Assembly (NCBI GenBank): GCA_934249215.1
Contig: CAKQKN010000075.1
Span: forward strand, 1 to 15,806
Source of the DNA: an uncultured Clostridia bacterium
GTDB lineage: Bacteria > Bacillota > Clostridia > Christensenellales > Borkfalkiaceae
Direction: 5' to 3'
DNA: 15,806 bases
Positions 5,404 to 12,790 of the stretch are shown here, one piece after another; the stretch's first letter is position 1, and each line of letters opens with the position of its first letter. The translations under genes were made by a program, and so were the position numbers. Under the pieces are notes generated by a model that saw only the letters and a program-made list of their open reading frames with translations, was not told where the DNA came from and searched no databases.

Positions 5404-7794
5404 ATGGCGGATTATCTTAACGGACTGAACGAAAAACAACTCGAAGCGGTTCTCGACACGGAGGGCTACGTTCTCGTTTTTGCGGGGGCGGGCAGCGGAA
5501 AAACCCGCGTTTTAACGACGAGGATCGCGTATCTCGTTAAAGAAAAAAAGGTATATCCGTCGAACATTCTGGCAATTACTTTTACGAACAAAGCCGCCGA
5601 CGAGATGAAAAGCCGTCTTACCGATATGCTCGGCGACATCGGCGGAATGTGGGTTTCGACGATACATAGCATGTGCGTCAAGATTCTTCGTTCGAACGCT
5701 TCGCGGCTTGAGGGGTACGACGCGAATTTTTCCATTTACAGCGACGTCGACAAAACCAACGTCATAAAGCGCATTCTTCAGTCGCTCAATCTCGACGTCG
5801 AAAAATATCTCAAAAACGCAAAATATTACATATCCGACTGCAAAAACAAGGACGTTCTTCCCACCGAATTCAAGCAAACGTCCAACGTTCCCGACGCGGG
5901 AACTTATGCGGAGATATATTTCGCATACGACGAGGAACTGAAGCGTTCCAACGCGTTCGACTTCGACGATCTGCTCGTCAAGACGTTTCATCTTTTGTCG
6001 GACGACGTCGAAGTCCGCGAATATTACGCGAAAAAATTCCGCTACGTTCACATCGACGAGTTTCAGGATACGAACGTCATTCAGATGTCGATCGCGCGGC
6101 TGCTTTGCAGCGAATACGGAAATCTGTTTGCCGTCGGAGACGACGATCAGAGTATTTACGGCTGGCGCGGGGCGGAAATTCACAACATTCTCGACTTCGA
6201 GCATACGTTCCGCGGCGCAAAGGTGCATAAGCTCGAGCAGAACTACCGTTCGACAAAAAGCATCTTAAAAATCGCGAACAAAATAATTTCGGGCAACTCC
6301 GTCCGCAAGAAAAAAGAACTCTGGACGGACAACGACGCGGGCGAAAAAGTCGACGTCAAGATCGCAAACGATGGCGAGGAAGAAGCGTCGTTCGTTGCGC
6401 TGAAAATAAGGCAGGCGATGAATCACGGCGAAAAGGCAAGCGACTTCGCCGTCCTCATCCGCGTGAACGCGCTCTCCCGCGGGTTCGAGCAAGAATTCAT
6501 CAAATACGGCATTCCGTATAAGGTTTACGGCGGTTTCAAATTCTTCGAACGAAAGGAAATCAAAGATCTGACGGCGTATTTCCGCGTGCTTACGAACCCG
6601 CTCGACAACGAAAGTTTGCTTCGTATAATCAACGTGCCCAAGCGCGGCATAGGCGAAAAAACCGTCGAAGCGCTCCGCATGTATGCGGTCGATAACGATC
6701 TCAGCATATTCGACGGACTGTGCGATGCGGACAGGCTCAAAATTTCGTCGGGCGCGAGAGCGAAACTCGTCGAACTCCGAAAACTTATAAGCAAACTCAC
6801 CACGGCGGCGCAGGTTACCCCCCTTCGCGATCTGTTCGACGTCGTCGTGGAAAAAACGGCGTTTTTGTCGCAGTTCGAGGAGAATACCGAGGAAAACTAC
6901 GGCAAAAAGATGAACGTCGGCGAATATCAGAACGCGATCGTGGAGTTCGCGAAACTCAACGAGGGCGCGAGCATTTCCGATTATCTTAACTCAATCACTT
7001 TGTCGAGCGATACCGACGAGATCGAGGACGGGAATTACGTTTCCGTCGCGACCATCCATGCGGTCAAAGGGCTCGAGTTTCCGACCGTTTTCGTCTGCGG
7101 ACTGGAGCAGGGAATCTTCCCGCTTTCCCGCGCGCAAGACAGCGTTTCGGATATGGAAGAAGAGCGCAGACTTATGTATGTGGCGATCACCCGTGCGGAG
7201 AAGAAATTATATCTTACCCGTGCGGAAAACCGCTTTCTTTACGGCAAGCGGCAATTTATACGGCAAAGCGATTTTTTGAAAGAACTCGCGCCCGAACTCG
7301 GGATCAAGGATCGCGAACGCCCGTTCGGTCGCGACGGTTACGGCGAATCGTCCGGGTACGGCTCATACGGCGGAAGGTCCGGCGGTTCGTACGGTGGAAG
7401 TTCATATGTCGGATACGGTAGCGGTTCGTCATACGGAAGAGAAAAGTCAGGCTATAAGTCGTTTAACGACGATTACGGATTTAAATCGGACGATTCGGCA
7501 AGTTCGGATTCGTTTGAGTCCGCGGCTTCATCGATCGCTTCTTCCGGGTTTTCTTCGGGCGGGGCGCGTCGCGTCTTTCAGTCGTCGGCAGCCAAGCCGC
7601 AGATAAAGAAGTCGGGCGAAAAAGATTTTTCCGCATATCGTCCGGGCGTCAAAGTAAGGCACGTCAAGTTCGGCGAGGGAACTATCGTCAGCGTGAGCGG
7701 CGAAGGAAAAAATTTCATTGCCGTCGTTGCGTTCCCGGGGGTGGGCGTCAAGTCGCTCGCCGTGGCATACGCGCCGATGGACGTGCTGAAATAA
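5404..7794 (+). CDS. pcrA: PcrA, UvrD-family superfamily 1A DNA helicase
   Basis: This 796-residue 3'-5' DNA helicase acts in repair, rolling-circle replication and clearing of transcription-replication conflicts. Visible motifs are LNEKQLEAV (Q motif), Walker A AGAGSGKT (27-34), DEFQDTN (218-224), GDDDQSIYGWRG (245-256), NYRST, TIHAVKGLEF (550-559) and MYVAITRAEKK (591-601). After the helicase core comes an unusual Gly/Ser/Tyr-rich linker (about 642-693), then a Ser/Ala/Asp-rich stretch. The conserved C-terminal Tudor-like domain (about 745-796), known in PcrA to contact RNA polymerase, closes the protein. GTG 5398 is in frame, but the GGAGG ribosome binding site is 3 bases from it and 9 from ATG 5404, so ATG is preferred. 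The ligase gene follows; both act in DNA repair. Confidence 0.96.
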   Translation: MADYLNGLNEKQLEAVLDTEGYVLVFAGAGSGKTRVLTTRIAYLVKEKKVYPSNILAITFTNKAADEMKSRLTDMLGDIGGMWVSTIHSMCVKILRSNASRLEGYDANFSIYSDVDKTNVIKRILQSLNLDVEKYLKNAKYYISDCKNKDVLPTEFKQTSNVPDAGTYAEIYFAYDEELKRSNAFDFDDLLVKTFHLLSDDVEVREYYAKKFRYVHIDEFQDTNVIQMSIARLLCSEYGNLFAVGDDDQSIYGWRGAEIHNILDFEHTFRGAKVHKLEQNYRSTKSILKIANKIISGNSVRKKKELWTDNDAGEKVDVKIANDGEEEASFVALKIRQAMNHGEKASDFAVLIRVNALSRGFEQEFIKYGIPYKVYGGFKFFERKEIKDLTAYFRVLTNPLDNESLLRIINVPKRGIGEKTVEALRMYAVDNDLSIFDGLCDADRLKISSGARAKLVELRKLISKLTTAAQVTPLRDLFDVVVEKTAFLSQFEENTEENYGKKMNVGEYQNAIVEFAKLNEGASISDYLNSITLSSDTDEIEDGNYVSVATIHAVKGLEFPTVFVCGLEQGIFPLSRAQDSVSDMEEERRLMYVAITRAEKKLYLTRAENRFLYGKRQFIRQSDFLKELAPELGIKDRERPFGRDGYGESSGYGSYGGRSGGSYGGSSYVGYGSGSSYGREKSGYKSFNDDYGFKSDDSASSDSFESAASSIASSGFSSGGARRVFQSSAAKPQIKKSGEKDFSAYRPGVKVRHVKFGEGTIVSVSGEGKNFIAVVAFPGVGVKSLAVAYAPMDVLK
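7442..7469 (-). repeat. Probable intragenic copy of the dispersed element, inside pcrA
   Basis: On the minus strand the sequence reads TCGTTAAACGACTTATAG, then CCTGAC and TTTT. It shares the 12-mer CGACTTATAGCC with the copy at 11877 and about 22 of 27 positions with copy 3, including the T tract. It falls in the low-complexity linker of PcrA (codons for GYKSFND), where insertions are tolerated. It could also be a coincidence of codon use. Confidence 0.45.
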
Positions 7795-7813
7795 TCCGAG
7801 TTTAAAATCGGAT
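7794..7813 (+). other. Stem-loop at the end of pcrA
   Basis: ATCCGA and TCGGAT form a perfect 6-bp stem around an 8-base AT-rich loop, beginning at the last base of the pcrA stop codon. There is no T tract, so it is a weak candidate for a 3' end or stability element. Confidence 0.3.
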
Positions 7814-7871
7814 CGGCACCGCTTCCGATAACGCAAGACTACATAACATTTGTATAAAGCGATTCGCATAA

Positions 7872-7918
7872 ACGTATACGTACGTGCTGATATGCGCACT
7901 TGTTCGGCGTTAAACGCC
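7872..7918 (+). other. Two palindromes upstream of ligA
   Basis: ACGTATACGT (7872-7881) is a perfect 10-bp palindrome. GGCGTTAAACGCC (7906-7918) is a 6-1-6 palindrome followed by a partial copy, GGCGTTTAA, at 7932. They lie 70-115 bases before the ligA start and could be an operator or RNA hairpin. I do not recognise either as a known site. Confidence 0.35.
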
Positions 7919-7986
7919 CGCAAGAAAAAACGGCGTTTAAGCGGCGAATCGAAATAGCGGATAGAAATACAGTAACGGGTCGAAAT

Positions 7987-9936
7987 ATGGAAAATAAAAG
8001 AATGAGAGAACTGGTCGACGTTCTCAATAAATACGCATACGAATATTACGTGCTCGACGCGCCGACCGTGTCGGACAAGCAGTACGACGAGCTGTACGAC
8101 GAACTGAAAGCGCTCGAAAGCGAAACGGGCGAAGTTTTGTTCGATTCGCCGACGCGCCGTGTCGGCGGCGATCCCGTTTCGGCGTTTTCCAAGCACGAGC
8201 ATATAGCACGGCTTTACAGCCTTGACAAAGCGACGAGTGCGGAAGAACTTTCGGCGTTTTTTCAGCGCGTGGTAAAAGCGGCGGGATATTTCCCGGAGTT
8301 TACCGTAGAGTATAAGTTCGACGGGCTCACCGTTTGTCTTACTTACGACGGCGGGAAGTTCGTCCGCGCGACCACCCGCGGAAACGGAAGCGTCGGCGAG
8401 GACGTTACCGCGCAGATTCTGACAGTCAGAAGTTACCCGATGAAGATCGGCTACGAAGGGCTGTGCGAAGTAAAGGGCGAAGCGGTCATGCGGCTTTCCG
8501 TACTCGAGGAATATAACCGCACCGCGGCCGAGCCGCTCAAGAACGCGCGAAACGCGGTTGCGGGGGCTATAAGGAATCTCGATCCCAAGGAAACCGAGCG
8601 CCGCAAACCCGAAATTTTGTTTTACGACGTCAATTACACTGTGGACGGCGTCGTTTCGTCGCAGCTTCAGGGGATAGATTTTCTCAAGAAAAACGGATTT
8701 AAGGTTTTCGATTATTTAAGGGTATGCAAGACCGAAGAAGAAGTGCTTGCCGCCGTCGACGAAATCGAAAAAGGCAGAAAGGAACTTGACGTTCTGACCG
8801 ATGGAGTCGTCATCAAGGTCAACGATTTTTCCGTCCGCGAAATGCTCGGCGCAACCGAAAAATTCCCGCGCTGGGCGATCGCGTACAAGTTCGAACCGGA
8901 GGAAACGACGACCGTCCTTCGCGACGTCGTGTGGCAGGTCGGAAGAACGGGCAAACTCACCCCGCTCGCCGTACTCGATCCCGTGGAACTCTGCGGCGTT
9001 ACCGTTCGTCGGGCAACGCTCAACAATTTCGGCGACGTGGAGCGCAAAAAAGTCAAAATCAACAGCCGCGTACTTATTCACAGAAGCAACGAGGTTATTC
9101 CCGAAATTCTCGGCACGACCGAATATCTCGCGGACAGCCGCGACGTGGAAAAACCCGCGACTTGCCCGGAGTGCGGAACCCCGATCGAAGAAATCGGCGC
9201 GAACCTGTTCTGCCCGAACAAGGACTGCAAAAAGCGCGTCGTGCTGTCGCTTGCGAATTTCTCGTCCAAGGAAGCCATGAATATCGAGGGCTTTTCCGAA
9301 GCGACAGCCGTCGTGCTATATGACAATTTCGGCGTGCGCCGCTTTTCCGATTTATATAAACTCAATCGCGACGATCTGTTGAAACTCGAAGGTTTTCAGG
9401 ACAAAAAAGCGGACAATCTGCTTGCCGCGCTCGAAAAATCGAAAAATTCCGAACTCGGGAAATTCATTTTCGCGCTCGGGATCGACGGCGTCGGCAAAAA
9501 AACGGCGAAAGACCTCGCTAAAAAATTCAAATCGCTCGAAAACATCGCTTCGGCAACGCTCGAGGACATTCTTTCGGTAAAGGACGTCGGAAGCGTCATT
9601 GCCGACAACGTGTTCCGCTATTTTGCCGATCCCGACAATCTCGCCGAACTCAAGCGGCTTGAGGAAGCGGGCGTCGTCGCGGGCTATGCAGACAAAACCG
9701 TCGGCGACACGTTCAAGGGCGAAAAAGTCGTACTCACCGGCACGCTCGAAAAATATAAGCGGTCGGAAGCGCAAAGAATAATCGAATCGCTCGGCGGCGA
9801 GATCTGCGGCTCGGTCAGCAAACTCACGACCATCGTTCTCGCGGGGGCGGAAGCGGGCAGCAAACTCGACAAGGCGAAAGCGCTCGGCATCCGCATTATG
9901 GACGAAAGCGAATTCGACAAGTTAATCAATAAATAA
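7987..9936 (+). CDS. ligA: LigA, NAD+-dependent DNA ligase
   Basis: This 649-residue enzyme seals nicks using NAD+ as the AMP donor. The N-terminal Ia domain, specific to bacterial ligases, has YAYEYYVLDAPTVSDKQYDEL. The nucleotidyl-transferase motif is KFDG with the adenylated Lys at residue 110. Later come DGVVIKV, WAIAYKF, an OB fold with RATLNN, and a four-Cys zinc site at C393, C396, C409 and C414. Four helix-hairpin-helix units follow (for example LGIDGVGKKTAKDLA), then a BRCT domain at about 575-649 with VVLTGTL. Open frame extends upstream to a TTG at 7900, but homology starts at ATG 7987, giving MENKRMRELVDVLNKYAY. The ribosome binding site is weak, and ATG 8002 is a possible alternative. 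The gene follows pcrA after a 192-base gap with palindromes. Confidence 0.96.
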   Translation: MENKRMRELVDVLNKYAYEYYVLDAPTVSDKQYDELYDELKALESETGEVLFDSPTRRVGGDPVSAFSKHEHIARLYSLDKATSAEELSAFFQRVVKAAGYFPEFTVEYKFDGLTVCLTYDGGKFVRATTRGNGSVGEDVTAQILTVRSYPMKIGYEGLCEVKGEAVMRLSVLEEYNRTAAEPLKNARNAVAGAIRNLDPKETERRKPEILFYDVNYTVDGVVSSQLQGIDFLKKNGFKVFDYLRVCKTEEEVLAAVDEIEKGRKELDVLTDGVVIKVNDFSVREMLGATEKFPRWAIAYKFEPEETTTVLRDVVWQVGRTGKLTPLAVLDPVELCGVTVRRATLNNFGDVERKKVKINSRVLIHRSNEVIPEILGTTEYLADSRDVEKPATCPECGTPIEEIGANLFCPNKDCKKRVVLSLANFSSKEAMNIEGFSEATAVVLYDNFGVRRFSDLYKLNRDDLLKLEGFQDKKADNLLAALEKSKNSELGKFIFALGIDGVGKKTAKDLAKKFKSLENIASATLEDILSVKDVGSVIADNVFRYFADPDNLAELKRLEEAGVVAGYADKTVGDTFKGEKVVLTGTLEKYKRSEAQRIIESLGGEICGSVSKLTTIVLAGAEAGSKLDKAKALGIRIMDESEFDKLINK

Positions 9937-10008
9937 GCGATATCGATCTGAAATCGGAATAAGAGATATCGATAAATAAAGGCTACCCGATAAATAAGAG
10001 ATATCGAT
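9932..10008 (+). repeat. Three direct copies of a 16-bp AATAAGAGATATCGAT repeat
   Basis: Copies are at 9932-9947 (one mismatch, C for A), 9958-9973 and 9993-10008, spaced 26 and 35 bases apart. The first overlaps the last codons and stop of ligA. They fill most of the 109-base gap before the radical SAM gene. Each contains the palindrome ATCGAT. Their role is unknown; a protein-binding array or local sequence duplication are both possible. Confidence 0.7.
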
Positions 10009-10045
10009 CGGCAAAAAGCGCCGATTTACGAAATACGGAGAAAAA

Positions 10046-11845
10046 ATGGACGAACGACTGCTGAAAAAACTCGATTTAATACTTCCATCCGTGGAGAAGC
10101 CCTCGCGTTATACCGGCGGGGAGTGGGGCGAAGACGAATTCGTTCCGTCAAAAATGAACTATTGCATATGTTTTCCCGACGTATACGAAGTCGGGATGAG
10201 CAATCTCGGGATCAAGATCGTTGCCGAAAGCGTGAAAAGCGTAGAGGGGACGGCTGTTGACAGATGTTTCGCTCCTTGGCCCGATTTCGGGAAGGCGCTC
10301 AGGGAAAACGGAATTCCGCTGTACTCGCTCAACGGCAAAAAGGGGCTTGCGGAGTTCGATATGATCGGCTTTTCGCTTTCCTACGAAATGAGTTTTACCG
10401 CCGTTCTATATATGCTCGACCTTGCGGGAATTCCGCTCAGGTCATGCGAGCGCGGCAACGATTTCCCGATCGTTCAGGCGGGAGGTCCGTGCGTTTGCAA
10501 TCCCGAGCCGATGGCGGATTTTATCGATATTTTCACGATAGGCGACGGCGAGGAAGTTATGGCTTCGCTCGCCGAACTTAAAAGAGATATAAAGAACAAA
10601 ACCGAATTTCTTCGCGCGGCGGCAAAGCTCGACGGCGTTTACGTTCCCGCGTTTATGACGCCCGTGTACGAAAACGGCAAACTCGTGCGTTTCGAGGGTA
10701 AGACGGACGTGAAAAAAGCAGTCGTGAAAGACCTCGACAAGGCGATTTTTCCCGAAAAATTCGGCGTCGCAAGCACGGAAGCGGTGTTCGACAGAGCGAT
10801 CATCGAAGTCGCCCGCGGGTGCTACCGTTCGTGCAGATTTTGTCAGGCGGGCTTTTTATATCGCCCCGTTCGGCCGAGAAAGGTCGAAACGCTCACTCGT
10901 CAGGCTTGCTCGATCGTCCGAAACGGCGGTTTTGCCGAACTTTCGCTAAACAGCCTTTCGACGGGCGACTATCCCGACCTCGGCGAGCTTCTCGACTCGA
11001 TAAACAAAGAACTTCCCGACGTAAAAACTTCGTTGCCATCCCTTCGCGTGGACAGTTTCAAGAGTTATTACGCTCGGTTCGCGCGCCAGAGTTCGGTTAC
11101 TTTCGCGCCCGAGGCGGGAACGCAAAGACTGCGCGACGTCATAAATAAGGATATAACCGAGGACGAAATCAGACGCGGCGTCGAAAACGCGTTCGAACTC
11201 GTCTATTCGTCGATAAAACTGTATTTCATGATGGGTTTGCCGACCGAAACTGACGAAGATCTTCTCGGAATCGCGTCGATCGTGAGAATGATTAAGGGAA
11301 TTTACGGAAGAAAACCCGCTTCGGCTCGCGCGCTCCGCGTTTCCGTCAGCGTTTCGACTTTCGTTCCCAAGCCTTTCACTCCTTTCCAATACGAGCGACA
11401 GATTTCGAAAGAAGAAGTCAGGCACAAAGTCGAACTTTTAAAGAAAGAATTGTTCATAAAGGGCGTTTCGTTCAGCTGGAACGACTTCGAACTTTCGCAA
11501 ATAGAAGCGGTGCTCGCTCGCGGCGACAGACGTTTATGCCCGGTCATCGAAAGCGCGTATAAAAAAGGTTGCGTATTCGACGGCTGGCAACAATACTTCA
11601 AGCCCGAACTTTGGTACGAAGCTTTGGCTGAAAACGGACTGACCGCCGAGGACTACACCCGCGAGTGGGGCGAGGACGAAGTCCTGCCGTGGGAGTTCAT
11701 CGACGTTTACATCGACAAGAAATTTTTGCTTTCCGAGCGTCACGCCGCATATGCCGAAAAGGTGTCGGGCGGGTGCCCGTCGGGTTGTAAGGCGTGCGGA
11801 ATACAGCGGATTCACAAGTGCGATTTTTCTCGCTGTAAAAAATGA
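10046..11845 (+). CDS. TIGR03960-like B12-binding-type radical SAM protein
   Basis: This 599-residue protein belongs to the radical SAM family that pairs with DUF2344 proteins (TIGR03960/TIGR03936). The N-terminal 200 residues resemble a cobalamin-binding-type Rossmann domain, with CFPDVYEVGMSNLG, a GFSLSYEMSFT motif and VQAGGPCVCNPEP. The radical SAM cluster motif is RGCYRSCRFCQAGF, with Cys at 259, 263 and 266 to bind the [4Fe-4S] cluster. The region TFAPEAGTQRLR and MMGLPTETDED follow. The last 25 residues hold further cysteines (577, 581, 584, 592, 597), which could bind a second metal. The ATG start has CGGAGAAAAA upstream. The DUF2344 gene follows 122 bases later; in some bacteria the two are fused. 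The reaction is not established; neighbours suggest an RNA or tRNA connection, which is inference. Confidence 0.9.
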   Translation: MDERLLKKLDLILPSVEKPSRYTGGEWGEDEFVPSKMNYCICFPDVYEVGMSNLGIKIVAESVKSVEGTAVDRCFAPWPDFGKALRENGIPLYSLNGKKGLAEFDMIGFSLSYEMSFTAVLYMLDLAGIPLRSCERGNDFPIVQAGGPCVCNPEPMADFIDIFTIGDGEEVMASLAELKRDIKNKTEFLRAAAKLDGVYVPAFMTPVYENGKLVRFEGKTDVKKAVVKDLDKAIFPEKFGVASTEAVFDRAIIEVARGCYRSCRFCQAGFLYRPVRPRKVETLTRQACSIVRNGGFAELSLNSLSTGDYPDLGELLDSINKELPDVKTSLPSLRVDSFKSYYARFARQSSVTFAPEAGTQRLRDVINKDITEDEIRRGVENAFELVYSSIKLYFMMGLPTETDEDLLGIASIVRMIKGIYGRKPASARALRVSVSVSTFVPKPFTPFQYERQISKEEVRHKVELLKKELFIKGVSFSWNDFELSQIEAVLARGDRRLCPVIESAYKKGCVFDGWQQYFKPELWYEALAENGLTAEDYTREWGEDEVLPWEFIDVYIDKKFLLSERHAAYAEKVSGGCPSGCKACGIQRIHKCDFSRCKK

Positions 11846-11876
11846 CAGCGCGGCGCGCCGTAAAAAGCGAATTGTG

Positions 11877-11905
11877 AAAAACAGGGCTATAAGTCGATTA
11901 TCGCA
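11877..11905 (-). repeat. Dispersed ~29-nt intergenic element, copy 4 (inverted)
   Basis: Read on the minus strand: TGCGATAATCGACTTATAG, then CCCTG and TTTTT. The 14-base core is identical to copy 1. It lies in the gap between the radical SAM gene and the DUF2344 gene, opposite in orientation to copies 1-3 although all genes run the same way. Confidence 0.7.
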
Positions 11906-11967
11906 ATAAAAAACGGTCGCAAAACGGCTGCGAAACGCGGTCAAAAGAATTTATTTCGGGTAAGAAT

Positions 11968-12591
11968 ATGATAGTTTTTCAATATACGAAAACGGACGGT
12001 GCGGAATACGTTTCCCACCTTGACGCACTGCGGCACATAAACAAGATAATGCGCCGCGCGGACATAAAGACGGGTTATTCGAAAGGTTTTAATCCGCACA
12101 TGCACGTGTTTATGTCGGCGCCGATTGCCGTCGGCGTAAAATCGCTTGCGGAATATTGCTTCGTCGAGTGCGACGAAAGCGCGGAAGATTTCAAGGCGAA
12201 GTTCAATGCGTTCACTTTCAGAGGTTTTAACTGCCTTTTTGCCAAAGAAGTTTCCAAAAAAGTCAACGTCGCGGGGCTTATAGATCGCGCGGCTTACGAG
12301 ATAACGGGGCTTTCCCGTCCCGACACGGAAGCGATTCTTGCGGGTGAGGAGTTCTTTATAACCGACAAAAAGGGCAACCCGAAAGAGGTCAGAAAAAAGA
12401 TTTTCGATCTTTCTTTTGCCGATGGCGTTCTTCATGCGACGCTCGGCTTCGGGAACGACACCTTAAGACCTGACCTTCTCGCGCAGAAACTTAAGGAGCT
12501 TTACGGCGGCGGGAATTTTACGATCGTCAAAACTCACGCATACCACGGCGAGACCGAGTTTTCGGAGTATCTTAAAAATCTGACGGAATGA
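11968..12591 (+). CDS. DUF2344 / TIGR03936 family protein
   Basis: This 207-residue protein is the usual partner of the radical SAM protein encoded just upstream. The family start is clear: a beta strand rich in aromatic residues, then YVSHLDALRHINKIMRRADI (about residues 12-31) followed by YSKGFNPHM (36-44) and a PIAVGVKSLAEY segment. The remainder has a ferredoxin-like alternation of strands and helices, with no cysteine cluster. Length is normal for the stand-alone form. The start is ATG with a weak ribosome binding site (GGGTAA). RNase G follows 199 bases later, as in many Clostridia. The biochemical role is unknown. Genomic pairing with radical SAM and RNase E/G genes suggests RNA modification or processing, but that is inference. 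Confidence 0.9.
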   Translation: MIVFQYTKTDGAEYVSHLDALRHINKIMRRADIKTGYSKGFNPHMHVFMSAPIAVGVKSLAEYCFVECDESAEDFKAKFNAFTFRGFNCLFAKEVSKKVNVAGLIDRAAYEITGLSRPDTEAILAGEEFFITDKKGNPKEVRKKIFDLSFADGVLHATLGFGNDTLRPDLLAQKLKELYGGGNFTIVKTHAYHGETEFSEYLKNLTE

Positions 12592-12601
12592 CGCGCTTAA
12601 G

Positions 12602-12686
12602 AAAACGCGCTCAAAATCGCGCGCAAAAAGCAAGCGGAAATCGTGTAAGAAACGGGAGAAAAACGCGCGAAAATCGCGCCCAAAAA
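12602..12686 (+). repeat. Two direct ~28-nt repeats upstream of RNase G
   Basis: AAAACGCGC, then AAAATCGCGC and CAAAAA, occur at 12602-12629 and again at 12660-12686, with only small differences (one base deleted, one substituted). The copies start 58 bases apart in the gap between the DUF2344 gene and rng. In an RNA leader they could compete for the same partner, or they may be a local duplication. Confidence 0.55.
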
Positions 12687-12699
12687 ATCCGTTTAATTT

Positions 12700-12729
12700 A
12701 AAAAGTAGGGATATAGGTCAATTATCGTA
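12700..12729 (-). repeat. Dispersed ~29-nt intergenic element, copy 5 (inverted, diverged)
   Basis: Read on the minus strand: TACGATAATTGACCTATAT, then CCCTAC and TTTTT. The core matches 11 of 14 bases of copy 1 and keeps both the CG before TAAT and the T tract. It lies 62 bases before the rng start. Same orientation as copy 4. Confidence 0.6.
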
Positions 12730-12790
12730 CATTTCGGACTTTCATCGTTGTTGCTTGATCGGTAATTTTGCCAAAAGAACGGAGAAGAGA

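Noticed and set aside
8565..8600. GGGCTATAAG in ligA as another copy of the dispersed element
   Set aside because: Only 10 bases match and they encode the conserved AGAIRNLDP motif of DNA ligase; the rest of the element and the T tract are missing.
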